From positions 19,723,247 to 19,787,246 of the forward strand of contig NC_087180.1 in assembly GCF_035594125.1 (NCBI RefSeq): a DNA stretch of 64,000 nt, read 5' to 3'. Within the stretch, counting starts at the first letter, position 1, and the number at the start of each line of letters is the position of its first letter. The notes under the pieces were generated by a model, which was not told the origin of the DNA, searched no databases, and saw nothing but the letters and a program-made list of their open reading frames with translations. A program made the translations under genes and the position numbers. This document shows, in pieces, positions 1 through 13,470 of the stretch. This stretch comes from Scylla paramamosain (Eukaryota > Arthropoda > Malacostraca > Decapoda > Portunidae).

Positions 1-146
1 CCCTCTCCCAGCTATTCACAGCCACTCACAGCCTCTCTCTCTCACTCTATCTCATTCCCAGTGTATCCAGACCATTCCAGACTTACCCCAAACTGTCCCC
101 AAGACTTCCAGTCCATCCCAACTTCTCACAGCCTCTTCCAGCCTTT

Positions 147-354
<208 letters not shown>

Positions 355-471
355 CCCAATGTATCCAGACCATCCCAGACTCACCCCAAACCATCTCCAA
401 GACTCCCCTTCTCTCTTCCTCTCCTCTCCCTCTCTCTCCCTCCCCTCTCTCACTCTCCTAACTCTCCCCAG

Positions 472-670
472 GAGAGGCCCCAGTGGTGAGCAGATGGTGA
501 TGCTGGAGATGATACTGGCATATTGAGTATTATAATTAGCCATAAACACTTGCTTGCTTACTTTCATGTCTACACAGGTTCGTTCGATGCAAGGAGTTGG
601 CACAGGAGGCGTCCGAGGCTGTGTAGAGCGGCCGTCTGAACCTGGTGCCACAGCTTACTATGTTCAACAG
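472..670 (+). pseudogene. VARS: Valyl-tRNA synthetase relic, two exons (copy A)
   Basis: A 14-bp exon (472-485, after ctccccag, before gtgagc) joins in phase to a 93-bp exon (578-670, after tctacacag, before gtgcgt). The spliced frame reads ERPQW/FVRCKELAQEASEAV, a stop, then SGRLNLVPQL. This matches the class I valyl-tRNA synthetase segment just before the catalytic ISRQLWWGH region; human ValRS has RPQWYVRC and AQAASAAV there. A TAG stop interrupts the second exon and is also present in copy B. No further ValRS exons are visible on either side, so this is a relic. The family match is from memory; a homology search would settle it. Confidence 0.68.

Positions 671-672
<2 letters not shown>

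Positions 673-726
<54 letters not shown>
673..726 (+). repeat. (GT)n microsatellite at a splice donor
   Basis: The GT run begins at the donor of the ValRS-like exon (cag|gtgcgtgtgtgt). It is slightly different in length in copy B. Confidence 0.95.
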
Positions 727-727
<1 letters not shown>

Positions 728-729
<2 letters not shown>

Positions 730-1018
730 GTGTGGTCATTTCACTATCTATCTATCTGTTTAGTTTGTCTCCATCTGTCTGTCTTTCTGTCATTGGTCTG
801 TCTGTCTGTCTGTGTATTGCAATGATTTTTCAGTTATGTATTTTATTTTTTATTCTTGTGTACTTGTGTCTGTCTGTATGTATGTATGTATCAGTCAGTG
901 AGTCAGTCAGTCAGTCACTCAGTTAGTCAGTTAGTCAGTCATTCAGTCAGTCAGTTAGTCAGTCATTCAGTCAGATAGTGAGTTAGTCAGTTAGTCAGTC
1001 TGTCAGTCACTCACACAG
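728..1018 (+). repeat. Tetranucleotide repeats (TCTG)n and (AGTC)n
   Basis: Short tracts of ctatctat, gtctgtctgtc and tgtatgta are followed from about 885 by imperfect (AGTC)n with ttagtcag variants. No gene seen. Confidence 0.9.
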
Positions 1019-1021
1019 TGT

Positions 1022-1112
1022 TAATCCTCCTCTTCCTCCTCCTCCTCCTCCTCCTCCTCCTCCTCCTCCTCCTCCTCCTCCTCCTCCTGTTCCCCACCAC
1101 CCCTGCCGAGAG
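1022..1112 (+). repeat. (CTC)n triplet repeat with possible exon end
   Basis: A CTC run ends in cccctgccgagag followed by a canonical donor gtgagtg. In one frame it would encode a proline run ending PVPHHPCRE after a possible acceptor (cacacag). It could be an expanded triplet in an exon of gene X or simply an intronic triplet tract. Copy B (25517-25669) is much longer. Confidence 0.6.
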
Positions 1113-1124
1113 GTGAGTGTATGT

Positions 1125-1160
<36 letters not shown>

Positions 1161-1296
1161 TAATAATAGTAATGCTATGTACATATATAAATACTGTTAA
1201 TATTATTGATAAAAAATATTGATGATGATGATGATGATGATTCAGTGGTGATTATGAAAATGTGCATTACAATATAGGGTAGATATTATTGTTATT

Positions 1297-1300
<4 letters not shown>

Positions 1301-1377
<77 letters not shown>
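1301..1377 (+). repeat. (GT)n microsatellite
   Basis: About 77 bp of GT immediately 5' to the reverse transcriptase scrap. Shorter GT (1129-1158) and GAT (1218-1240) tracts precede it. Confidence 0.95.
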
Positions 1378-1380
<3 letters not shown>

Positions 1381-1401
1381 AATAATTGAATAATTGAATA
1401 A

Positions 1402-1647
1402 TTGATGCTCTCTCCTTTGCTATTCATTATATACATGGACAGATGCCTGAAGGAAGTGTGTGTAAGGGAGGATAAAGAGATCATGCTGGCCTATGCAGAC
1501 GATGTCGCTGTCGTGACAGGAAGCCAACAAGATCTTCAAGAGGCCATGACAAGATGGAATGATGTTTTAAATAGGGAAGGAATGAGAATGAACAAACAAA
1601 AAACTTATTTACTAGTGGACAAGCAACAAGTGATGGTGTGGCTCTGA
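1402..1647 (+). mobile_element. Non-LTR retrotransposon reverse transcriptase fragment (copy A)
   Basis: An 81-codon open frame contains SPLLFIIYMDRCLKEV, then LAYADDVAVVTGS, then RWNDVLNREGMRMN. This is the RT motif B/C region with the catalytic YADD box and following palm sequence of LINE-type reverse transcriptases. Nothing upstream or downstream completes the protein, so it is a short relic. It begins right at a GT tract and is repeated in copy B. Confidence 0.75.
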
Positions 1648-1812
1648 GCCACTGTAGTAGGGATGTTATGGTTTAAGTGTAGGAAGTTGCAAATGCTCAC
1701 CTAACAATTGCACCTTAGTAGAAAAACACAAACAGGAAGTTTATGCAAGTTTTTATCCTTATATAAAATGTTGTATTGCATCAAACCTCCATACATTACT
1801 GTCTCTATCCAG

Positions 1813-1870
1813 TATGAGACCGGTGTTCAGGAAGCACAAGCATGTGCTGAATAACAAGAAGCCGGCATTG
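1813..1870 (+). CDS. Exon-like segment of gene X (copy A)
   Basis: 58 bp sit between an acceptor (ctctatccag) and a donor (gtgaaggtg). The open frame reads SMRPVFRKHKHVLNNKKPAL when joined to the phase-2 end of the acidic exon equivalent to 24188-24357. The peptide is strongly basic and I do not recognise it. Phase compatibility and identity with 26401-26458 support a real exon or exon relic. Confidence 0.4.
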
Positions 1871-2994
1871 GTGAAGGTGACAACATTTCATCTATTTATA
1901 CATACTTTTTATTATTAAAGCTTATCTTATAATTATTTCTGAAGAGATTGACTAATTTTTGTAGTATTTATGACTTAGAACTATGATAAAGCTATGAATT
2001 GATATAATTCCTGATTTGTTTTATCTTTTCATTATCCTTCCTTTGTTAATTGAGCATTTTATATTACTTAGCTTAAAAATGCAAGAACGGTTCAGAAGTA
2101 TCCAACCTTGGGCTAAGGGCCAAAATTATGGTATCATTCAAAATGTCCTTCAAAGAAAGCCCTCTGTAATCCAACACACTTAGCCCATTAATCCTTCCAT
2201 TTCTCATCAATTTGTTCAACATTCATATTTTTCCCTTATAGGGTTGAACAATTTTCATGGGTTCAGAGCAAAAGGCTTCCTCATTCCTCCCCAAGGTATT
2301 CTCGGATGGTAAGCAGGTTTGACTCTGGAGCAAACCTGACCAAGGGCTACTGCCCAAGGCTACAGAGGTTCCTCTCCCTGAGGCTGAATGCACCATGTGA
2401 GATGGTTCTGTTATGTGGATGAATGTCATGGTGGATAGCAGTGCCACCACATTCCTACAATCATCCATCACTCCACTGCTCAAACGCTTCTGCAACCAAT
2501 GATAGGTATGCTGCCACATTCTGCATGGTCTCCTTGGCTCTCAGATAAGGATACTGTCAACAGGTTTGGGATTGCCAAAAAATCATAAGGAGCTATGTCT
2601 GAAAAGTCCAGAGAGAGAGAGAGAGAGAAAGAATGAGCAAGAGAAAGAGTAGGATGAAGCAAAGGAAGAGTCAAGAGGGAGGAAGAGAGAGTAGGACAAG
2701 AAAAAACAGAACAAATAAATCCCCTACACGTCTTGTCTCCATTCACACAAGCCATGAAAAGCTTGTCCATCCCTGAGTGCTCAGAAGCAGTGTTCCACTG
2801 ATGATGTGGAAACTTGAGACACCCAATCATTTAATGGGCTTTAGTAGGTTTTGTCACCAGTCTTCTGTGTGTCACTGACTACATTTTGAAATTTTTATCT
2901 GTTCTATTTAATTTTGTGTGTATGTACACAATGTTTATGGTCAATAAACTATTTATAAAACTATTTATCTGTGTGAGTAAGATAAAAGCAGTTA

Positions 2995-2996
<2 letters not shown>
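1871..2996. other. No gene recognised
   Basis: This is AT-rich unique sequence, shared with copy B. Two minus-strand open frames (2223-2519 and 2480-2830) lack recognisable domains and splice context, so I do not call them genes. A short GA tract lies at 2611-2630. Confidence 0.6.
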
Positions 2997-3049
<53 letters not shown>

Positions 3050-3072
3050 ACATTTTCCTCCTTGTATTTAAA

Positions 3073-3111
<39 letters not shown>

Positions 3112-3177
3112 CATGAATTGTTCTTGTTTATAAATAAAATACTGTAACTGATTATTATTTTTTTTATCATTCATTTA

Positions 3178-3236
<59 letters not shown>
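2997..3236 (+). repeat. Two (ATT)n tracts and a (CT)n tract
   Basis: ATT runs lie at about 2997-3048 and 3074-3111, and CT at 3179-3235. All three are shorter or altered in copy B (27592-27788). Confidence 0.95.
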
Positions 3237-4952
<1,716 letters not shown>

Positions 4953-6084
4953 TGTGACATGACATCTTTAAGTACAAATGAGTATATAGTAACCATACAC
5001 TGATACTTGTCCCCTTATACAGTGATAAGTTTACCCAAACACAATGGACACGGATGGAACTTTTGGAGGCTAAAGTGCTCCAGGTGACTGGTGGACTCCA
5101 TTTCATTGCGGAGGTCCAGGATTCTCTGCACAGTTGGGCTTTTGGTGTCAGTGGAAGTGGTGGCAGTGTGGCAGCAGTAACAGTTTTGGTCTTTCTATGG
5201 GCAAGTTCTGTAGGATTCATATTCTGCCTCCTCATGAGGGACATCAGTGTGAAGGGTCAACAGAGCATCAATTCCCTCCTCAGGCAAAGAATGATGGATG
5301 CAATTTTCTGTTTCTTGTTGTTGCTCCACCTTTTCAGAGTGCTTGAGGCGCTCGTCAGCCACCTTTCCACTGCTGGTGGGTGTCTCAGACTCACTGGTTC
5401 CTGTTCCACATCAAGAGTGTTAGCAGATGCCACTTGTATTTCATCTACTTAGTACATTACATCATTACATAAATAACTGGTGTTATCTGATATTAAAGTG
5501 CTAATGAGCAACATGCCACAGAAATCTGTTTATTTCAAGAAAATTATGAAGATAATAATAATGTTTCGTTGCACTTCATAAGATGGCTCAGTTTTTACTA
5601 CTCACCAACACTGCTAAAGATAGCAACTGGACTCTTAAGGACGCTGCTTATCTTCTCGAGCTGCTGAAGGTCATGATCTGCTTCCTTTTCCTGCACCAGC
5701 TTTGATATCAAATCCTGCAGGAAACAACTGTGTTAATTCACATTTTGAATAAATCTAATAGATGAAATTTCACTTACAACACCTTATGTGTCTCTGGTGA
5801 CTCATGGAGGACAGATACATCACCTGAGAGTAAATGGTCAGTGAAGAAGTTGACCCTTGATCCTGGCTAATCACATTAAGTACATTAAACACTCCTGTTA
5901 ACTAATAAATGAGGGATAGATTTCTCTGGAAGGTTACATTACACTACTTCCCTGGCATTTGAAAACATTTTGCTCTACATGAACTCATATGGAAGCTTTA
6001 CTGCAACATTAAATCTCAGCTAGATGCCAGATGGTGTAGCCTCCATCACAGAGCAAGGTAATGATATGAAGGCTTAGTACTTTG

Positions 6085-6290
6085 GTCAACACCTGAATAA
6101 GAACCGTTTGAGATGCAGCAGAGATCACTAACCTGGCCAGCAATTGAATAAGAAGTGTGTGAGATGCAGCAGAGATCACTAACCTGCCAGCAATTGAATA
6201 AGAAGTGTGTGAGATGCAGCAGAAATCACTAATCTGCCATGACATGAATAAGAAGTGTGTGAGATGCAAAAGAGAGCACTAACCTGCAGA
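6085..6290 (-). repeat. ~50-bp tandem repeat across a golgin splice donor
   Basis: Four copies with period 50-51 bp (gagatgcagc at 6110, 6161, 6211 and 6261). Each includes the exon-end plus donor of the 6406-6284 exon (minus-strand cag|gttagtg). Copy B has the same array at about 31800-32002. Confidence 0.85.
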
Positions 6291-7045
6291 GTGGTTTTGC
6301 TTCATTTCCTCTCATTCATGATGGAGGCTGGCAAGGTCTAACTCGCGTTCTCGAGCTTGTTGCTTCATCACTCCTCGCTGCAACTGGTAGATGGTGATGT
6401 AGTCACCTGAAGAAGGATTAAAATTCTTCATTAAAAGACCAAGGAAATGGGCATACAGTAAACAGTAAACACTTCCTCCACTTCACTTTTACAGATGATT
6501 CAAATGAGCAAAAAACATGCACTCACCGATGGACTCTGTCTCCTCATGCACTACAGCATGCTCAAGCTGCTACTTCCTGTCACTCAGCTCAGCCACCTCC
6601 TTCATGCTGCAAGTTAACCTGCTCTCCAGGACCCTGTGAGCCTCCTGCAGTTGTTGCAGCTTCTGTTAAAGCTCAGTTCCTCCCAATCCTGTTGTTTCTC
6701 CTGATAAAACAATAAGTTTGTTTCTCTCAACTTTTCTTAATACAGCCTCAATAAACAAATCCAATAACAATGCTTTTATTTTGTTATTAATTCAAAAAAT
6801 TGAGCAACAGTGAGGAAAAATTATTTGCTTTATTATTAGAGAATATAAACTTTCTTACCTTTTGGTTCAGTTATGACATCTTCAGACAACTTTTCATGAG
6901 CAAGAGATTTCTCCCAGCAGTTTGTTATACTTATCCCTCTCACAGTCTAGCTGAACCTGAGAACTGCTGCACTCACTCTCCAACCTGCTAACCTCAGATG
7001 TCAGTGTAGCCACTTGACCCAGCAATTTCCCCTTGGTATCTGTAC

Positions 7046-7455
7046 CTGGAGGTGAAAAATTGATGCAACAGAGGGCCAGACAAGAATGACCAATGGAAGT
7101 AATTAGACGTAATGTAAGAAGTGGGTATAAGACTAAGGGAAATAGAAGGGCAATGGAGAGAGGGTTAGATGCACCAGAAATGTCTGTGGAGCCAGGAAAA
7201 ATTTTAACTTGTAACAGAGATAACTAAGAGCAACTGTGAATGAATAAATGTGATGTAGCCTCGACCCATGACTGGGAAAATGCAAAAGCAGCACCTCAGA
7301 CACCAGGACCATGATGACTGGCAGCTCCCAAAATTAGCTGCTGGCTTTTGTACTCCTAGTCACCACAGGAGGCTCATCCACAGCTAATCCTATCAGCTGA
7401 TCATCTTGGGTGAAGTAATTGTTTATCAGTCTGGCTGTTGAGTCCTGATGCAGAG

Positions 7456-7506
<51 letters not shown>

Positions 7507-7535
7507 TGTGTGTGTGTGGTGTGTGTGTGTGGTGT

Positions 7536-7578
<43 letters not shown>

Positions 7579-7652
7579 ACTTTGGAAAGCCTCCCTCCAA
7601 GGAGAATGTCAGTTTGATATACAAATATATATTCATGTGGATGGTAGCTCAC
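7046..7652. other. Golgin relic intron with compound (GT)n
   Basis: Intronic sequence with no other exon seen. A compound GT tract with gtgtggtgtg interruptions occupies 7457-7577; in copy B the tract is a pure GT run of about 84 bp (33167-33250). Confidence 0.8.
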
Positions 7653-7980
7653 ATTTAGCTTCTGAGTTCTCACATGAAGACATGCCATCCTTGTCTTTTT
7701 CCTCTGAGGGGAGTGACTTTATACTCTGTGATAAGTGCATGCAGCTCACTATTCTGTCTGTGTGACGTTTTTGATTTCTATCTGTGAAAGACACAAGAAG
7801 GCAGTAAGTTAACTTGTTTAACATGCCACATCATTTTATATATATTATGCCAAGTTTAAACAGGAAAGCCTCACCAGAAGCATCAACTAAAGACCAAAGT
7901 GATTAACAAATCTTTCACTTTTACACCCTTAATGACAAAAGCTGATGATGTCCATATCCTGCATTTTTACACCTTCATGA

Positions 7981-8280
7981 TTCCATTAGATTACATTAGA
8001 TTACATTAGAACAGTATGTGACCAAGGACGTCTCCATTCTACATTGCCATGACAAGAATACAGGGCTTTACTGAACATAAACCAAGGACGCCTCCATTCT
8101 ACATTGCCATGACAAGAATACGGGGCTTTACTGAACATAAACCAAGGACGCCTCCATTCTACATTGCCATGACAAGAATACAGGGCTTTACTGAACATAA
8201 ACCAATGACGCCTCCATTCTACATTGCCATGACAAGAATACAGGGCTTTACTGAACATAAACCAAGGATTCCCTCCTCCT
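7981..8280. repeat. 60-bp minisatellite, four units (copy A)
   Basis: Units start at 8021, 8081, 8141 and 8201 (accaaggacgcctcc...), with a partial fifth. Three copies of ttacattaga precede it. The array is open on both strands (minus: MFSKALYSCHGNVEWRR repeated) because 60 is a multiple of three; no start context or gene supports coding. Confidence 0.93.
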
Positions 8281-8924
8281 CTCTCTAAGGGTTAGGGTTC
8301 TCTCAACAGTTACAGCGTGGTGTGAGAGATGCAGTGCTGTCAAGGCTTTACTATTTTACAGGAAGCAACACACCAATAAATAAATGTTACTTTGGAAATG
8401 AAACTGAATAATCAAAGGCTTTATATCTCATGAACTTCCCTTCTTTAATAAACTGTCTTCAAGCTGACAGACTCCAGTAGTATTGCATCTTAGGAATATT
8501 CTACAGCTGATTTCATAATAACTGCTCTCTAAAACTGACTACTTGCCTCCTTCCCTGCCTCCTACAGACTCTACTCAACAATTGTTGCTATTCTGTTCAT
8601 GCTGGTGTGACAGTTAACCAGTATATTAATTCCTTAGTTATGTACACTCTAGAATGGTGGTTCATTTTATCTACCAGTGATTTGAATTCCCAGCTTCTAA
8701 GTATTACATTATTATTTGTTGATTGGTACCATTTGTATGCAATCAGAGAAAGATTTCAATATAAAAACATATCCATGTTACTGTTACCTTTCAGAATGTA
8801 AACCAAAATGAAAGCTATGTAAATTTCTTGGTTCTTGTGCTTCTTCAAATGCAGTCCCTTGTCTGGTTTCTCTGTCAATTCTAATTTCTTATTGCTCTGT
8901 GGAAAAACAAAGTGCAAATGTTTA
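8281..8924. other. No gene recognised
   Basis: Unique AT-rich sequence shared with copy B (33953-34644). Copy A lacks about 40 bp (34507-34547 in B) near 8824; the ends of the missing piece share a short aatt-type repeat. Confidence 0.6.
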
Positions 8925-9088
8925 GGATGAACTGATTCAATAATATTGCTTTCACAATTTCAATATTGTTCACAATTTCTGCAGGAAGTTTACTCCATAT
9001 ATTTACTATACGATTAAAGAAAAAATGTTTGGCCTTGTGGGATTTAAAACGTTTGGGTATAATCTTGAATCCATTATTTCTTGTTAGG
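8925..9088 (-). mobile_element. LINE reverse transcriptase C-terminal scrap (copy A)
   Basis: The minus strand reads FFFNRIVNIWSKLPAEIV and continues VKAILLNQF. This resembles the conserved tail of arthropod LINE ORF2 proteins (pattern F..RVVN.WN.LP..VV). It is truncated on both sides. In copy B a younger LINE inserted immediately beside it. Confidence 0.65.
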
Positions 9089-9096
9089 TAGAATGA

Positions 9097-9476
<380 letters not shown>

Positions 9477-9489
9477 TTGGTAAGGAAAA

Positions 9490-9900
9490 TTATTACAATG
9501 GTCCAAGGTGAAGAACAGGGACTGGAATGAGAAGTGGAAGAAGCATATAGAATTGGAAAATATAGTGAAGGAGGTATAAGACCATTAAAAGTGAGAATGA
9601 GATCCCAAGTTACAGTAAAGGAGATCCTAGTGAGAACTGGGAAGCTGGCTGAAAATTCAGAATACAAGAATATTTGGGTAAAAAAGAGATATGAACTTGG
9701 AAGAAAGGGAAAAAGAGAAGGATCTGAGGAATGAAGCCAAGCAAAAAAAAAACGAGAGAAGTACAGAGACCGAGAAGCAGAAATTTTATTGGAGGGTACT
9801 AGATATGAAACTAAGGAAATGGTATATTCAGGAAAGGGAACAAGAAATGAAAGAACCACAACAGCAGACAAGACAAATTGCATGTAGTGGGGAGAAGTAG
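9490..9900 (+). mobile_element. LINE ORF1-like relic (copy A)
   Basis: Two overlapping plus frames encode EEAYRIGKYSEGGIRPLKVR followed, after a frameshift near 9690, by LEEREKEKDLRNEAKQKK. The order RIGK, IRPLKV, a KLA..YK.IW segment and a charged LRNE helix resembles nucleic-acid-binding ORF1 proteins of LINEs. At least one frameshift and no complete ORF: a relic, repeated in copy B. Confidence 0.5.
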
Positions 9901-9991
9901 TATATTAAGAGTAATATATACAAAACAAACTTCATGTAAACAAATAAAATTTTCAGAAAACTTGTCACACAAAACCTTATTAACAACTCAC

Positions 9992-11113
9992 CTTCTCCTT
10001 CTGCGGCATTTCCTTCCTTCTTATCTTTCTCCTTTCCTTCCCCATCTTCCTCCTCCTCCTCCTCTCCTTCCTCTTTCTTTCCACCTTCCGCCTCCTCTTG
10101 TGACTCTTAACTCTCTTCCTCCTCGTCCTCCTCTTCCCCTGTGCTTCCCTCCTCTGAAAGAAAAGACTTGTTTAAAAAGCAAGCAAATATAGTAGTAATA
10201 GTAAAAAAAAGTCAATGAAATGAAAGTTTATACACATATGAAATTAGTGAAAATTTGACACCAAACATTCTCTATCTGTAACATTACATCAGAATGACGA
10301 GAACACAAGATATGAAAAGTGAAAGGGAATGATGTATATAACAAAGAAAAACATTGTATAATGACATATGACAGGAAAATAATCTTGCATACCTGAGTCC
10401 CTTAAATACTTGCTTCCTTGTATATTAACTCCCAAAATGCTCATTCCTTGTACTCCTCATTTTCAAAACACCTCTTCCTTATATATTGTCACTCAAACAA
10501 CTCCTTTCTTGTACACTTATTCCTAAATCACTCCTGTCTTCCTGTATTCTCAATTCTCCAAACACTCGTGCCTCTGCACACCCAGTTCCTCAAAACATTT
10601 CTTCATTGTTTACTCATCCCCCAAACACAGCAACTTTCTTGTATACTCAGCTCTCAAAAGATGCATTTTTAAACATCCATAACTCCTTTTATTTTCATTC
10701 CCCAAACACTCCCGGCTGTGCACACTCCAGCACGTTAACACAATAACCAAGCAATACACACGACTACTGGCACCATCCAGATCTGGCCCCAGCACCCCTG
10801 CCCTCCTTGCGTGCCAGCTCCAGCAATGCACGGCCACAGCGGCAGTACGCGTCACCACACTCGGGCGCCTGCTCCCCACACAGCTCCACCAGGGACTCTG
10901 TTGCCTCCTGGAGTGGTAAGGAGTGTCAGTTAAACCTGGTGTTTACTTTCACTATGATATGAAACAATTAACAACACAGAAAACAACACAACTAGGTAAC
11001 ATGCAACACATACCACACCTAAGCAACAGACACACCTCGAAGGCAGCCACAAGCAGATTTGAAGTCCCCCACCAGGAGGTGTCGCTTGCCCCTAGAGAAA
11101 CGGTCGAACGCTG
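9992..11113 (-). pseudogene. NASP: NASP-like histone chaperone relic (copy A)
   Basis: Three minus-strand exon segments: 11113-11036 (FSRGKRHLLVGDFKSA, then VAAFE after a 1-nt shift), 10907-10768 (EATESLVELCGEQAPECGDA continuing GRALLELARKE) and 10153-9992 (a Glu-rich acidic stretch with one in-frame TAA). This matches NASP, a histone H1/H3 chaperone with TPR motifs interrupted by an acidic region; the human protein has GDIPAAVNAFQEAASLL and SLLELARMENGVLGNALEG. Frameshifts near 11055 and 10800 and the stop show it is dead. It lies upstream of the golgin relic on the same strand. Only the acidic exon survives in copy B. Confidence 0.72.
10390..10680 (+). repeat. Degenerate ~35-bp tandem repeat
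   Basis: The words ccttgtac/t, caaacactcc and ttcctcaaaac recur roughly every 33-36 bp. Present in both copies (36960-37240 in B). It lies in the presumed NASP intron. Confidence 0.6.
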
Positions 11114-11329
11114 CTGCACTTGCCGCACGTCCAAGGGGAGCAAGCAAAACAGGCCATCATCAAACAAGTCTTGACTTTAACCATTCGTAATTTACACCAT
11201 CATATATTGTGGAGTAACTTCATGTTTAGTATATCTTAACATGGAACATTATTAAGAATGTGTACATGCTTGTATTATTTGATAAATTATGTGGTCAGCT
11301 ACACTTTCCACTCACACTCTCATCCATCA

Positions 11330-11675
11330 CCAAAATTAAACTAACCCCCTATTACTTTCCTCCCACCCTCAGAATTATTAAACTAACCTCCAGTCACATT
11401 CTTCTGACACCCTCATCCCTCACTAAAAATTAATACCAACTGGCAAAATTACCAAACTAACCTCTAAATATCATCCTCCCACCATCTAGTCTCTCACTAA
11501 AATTAATCTCACCAAGCACGATTATCAAGCTAATATCCAATCACTTTCCTCTGACCCTCAAAATCCTTTCCAGCTGGTAGAATTATTAACCTATACTCCA
11601 GTCACTTCCACCCTCTCATCCCTCATTAAAATTAATCCCAGCCTTCAAAATTATTGAACTAACCTCCAGTCAAAG
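11330..11675 (+). repeat. Degenerate ~60-75-bp tandem repeat
   Basis: Phrases like attattaaactaacctccagtcac and ccctcactaaaattaat recur at about 11377, 11450, 11524, 11585 and 11650. No gene is seen between 11114 and 12312 other than this and a pyrimidine-rich ~45-bp degenerate repeat at 12040-12300. Absent from copy B. Confidence 0.55.
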
Positions 11676-12604
11676 AAATATCACTGGTTTTGTGGGGGAT
11701 ATTGTCACTGCACTAAGGGATGCACACAATTTCTCGTAAGTTTTCACATTTTTGCGTTCAACTGTACCGGTCTAAGTGGAGGAGTGAAAAAGTGACATCT
11801 AATGAATAGTTGCCACAAAACTTATTCTCATTACTTTTTGTTCCTTGTCAATTTTTCTTTCAGGCTTTTTTCATCATCACAGCAGCTTGAAATTTTGAAA
11901 ATACATGCTATTTGAGGAGGTAGCTGTACATGTGAAAAAAAAGAAGGGAAACAAACATCCATACTTGTGACTGATATGAAAAATAAACTATACATATAAA
12001 TTGTATATTTCACTTTTCTTTCTAGCAATTAAAAAAATGTACATACGACAGTATTTCTTTCTTTTCCTCATTAAATACGACAACAGTATTTTTCCTTCCC
12101 TTCAGTACACACCGAGCCTTTCCCTTAGTACATATCACAGTACTTTTCCTTTTTGCTCAGTGCATATGAGAATAATTTTCCTTTTTCCCTCCATGCATTA
12201 TGACACTACTTGCCCTTTTCCTTTTCTTTCCCTAAATAGAGAAGACAAGACAGAAATTTTCTTTCCCTCAATACACAACACTATTTTTTCTCCCACTCTC
12301 TCTCTTGTACAGAGTCAGTTTCAATGTACTGGAAGGTTATGCCTACGGGAAACTGAAGGGACAGCTCAAGCAACGAGTGGACGGGCACGGTAGGAGCTCT
12401 GCAGTCAGGGGAAGCTGACCTCACTGTCTCTGAATTGTCCATCACTGAGGAGAGGTTGAAAGTTGTTACCTACACCCAGCCTATCTATATCATCAGGTGA
12501 GAGATACAGGTGATGATCAAATAATATTTTAAAGATGTTGAACAAAGTGCTCCCTTAAACAGATTAATTGGATCAGCAAAATGTTCAGAATATGAAATGT
12601 CAAA

Positions 12605-12900
12605 TAATTAGATTGATCTATCTATATGCCAGGCTGGCAGTCCCTATACAGGGTGCCCCAGACACTACACTATACACTCACATACAACATTGACACTGTT
12701 AATCCAAATTCTAATCTATTTATCTATATACCAGGCCAACAATCCTCCCCAAGACACCGCAGACAAATCACCACACATTCACACTCTTAACTTCATTATT
12801 ATTAACGATTTAGCTGTCTATACATCAGGCTGGCAATCACACACAAAATGGCCCAAACAAGGCACCACACACACATTCACACTCTTAATATCATCTGTCA
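12605..12900 (+). repeat. ~97-bp degenerate repeat in receptor intron
   Basis: The words ctatatgccaggctggca, ctatataccaggccaaca and ctatacatcaggctggca lie at about 12617, 12715 and 12812, each followed by a cac/ttcacactcttaa segment. The deletion junction of copy B falls in this repeat. Confidence 0.65.
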
Positions 12901-13276
12901 GGCCCTAGTGGAAAGGGACAATCTTGTGGCCCACCATACTACACCTCAGGAGGTCAGACACAGCATTCAGTTAACAAAAAATCACATTAACACCCACTCC
13001 CCACAGAACATAGTAACACAAAATCAGATTAACACTCACCCCAACGTCACATTCACAAGACAAGTTCTCATCCCACAGCCGTAAACTGTTTGCGGCCACC
13101 CACGAGGACCTTGCCAAGAAGATGCTTGCCCTACACAACCCCAACGGACACAGCTCTGTACCGGCGCATCCCGGCTAACACGACAGGCCTCGCCAGCATC
13201 CTCTTCTTCATCGAGCGACTCCAGAGGTGCTACATACCCACGGGGGAGAAGCCTGTTAGCATGGGAGTTGCTGCTG

Positions 13277-13470
13277 GCTGGTACATGTTGTCAGCTCTCC
13301 TACAACAAGGTGAGGACCTGTTGAGGTGTAAGACTGGTCAGTTCAAGTGTTGGAGCATTTAGTGTTTGGTAAGATGGCTGGTACATGTTGCCAGCCCTCC
13401 TACAGCAGGGTGAGGACCTGTTGGGGTATGAGACTAAGTTGAATGCAAGGGTAGTGGTGTTTAATGTTTG
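13277..13470 (+). repeat. ~97-bp tandem duplication of an exon end and donor
   Basis: The last 33 bp of the receptor pore exon plus its donor and intron start (13277-13372) recur at 13373-13470 with several substitutions. The second copy again reads GWYMLPALLQQ before gtgaggacc. Confidence 0.8.

Larger units (their letters stand above)
5015..7781 (-). pseudogene. GOLGA2: GM130/golgin A2-like relic, 3' half (copy A)
   Basis: Six minus-strand exons with AG/GT borders: 7781-7653, 7045-6859, 6700-6527, 6406-6284, 5714-5606 and 5432-5015. They encode a coiled coil (LTSEVSRLESECSSLQVQL, then QKLQQLQEAHRVLESRL), the conserved golgin segment GDYITIYQLQRGVMKQQ, and a tail ending HPCPLCLGKLITV. GM130 is a cis-Golgi tether whose C-terminus binds the PDZ region of GRASP65, so a terminal ITV fits. 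In-frame stops occur in exons 6700-6527 (TAA, TAG), 6406-6284 (TGA) and 5432-5015 (TAG). Copy A also has single-base insertions in the first two exons. The 5' half of the gene is absent. Identity rests on the GDYITIYQ-type motif and coiled coil. Confidence 0.7.

Noticed and set aside
2223..2830. Two overlapping minus-strand open frames of about 100 codons, conserved in both copies
   Set aside because: Conservation is explained by recent duplication. No domain, start context or splice sites; one runs through a GA tract.
5015..7781. Stop-codon readthrough, editing or an altered genetic code in the golgin gene
   Set aside because: Private frameshifts, a changed donor in copy B and absence of the 5' half point to a pseudogene. 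Other open segments use the standard code.
8001..8288. Tandem-repeat protein encoded on either strand of the 60-bp minisatellite
   Set aside because: Both strands are open because the unit is a multiple of three. No promoter, splice site or conserved domain supports either.
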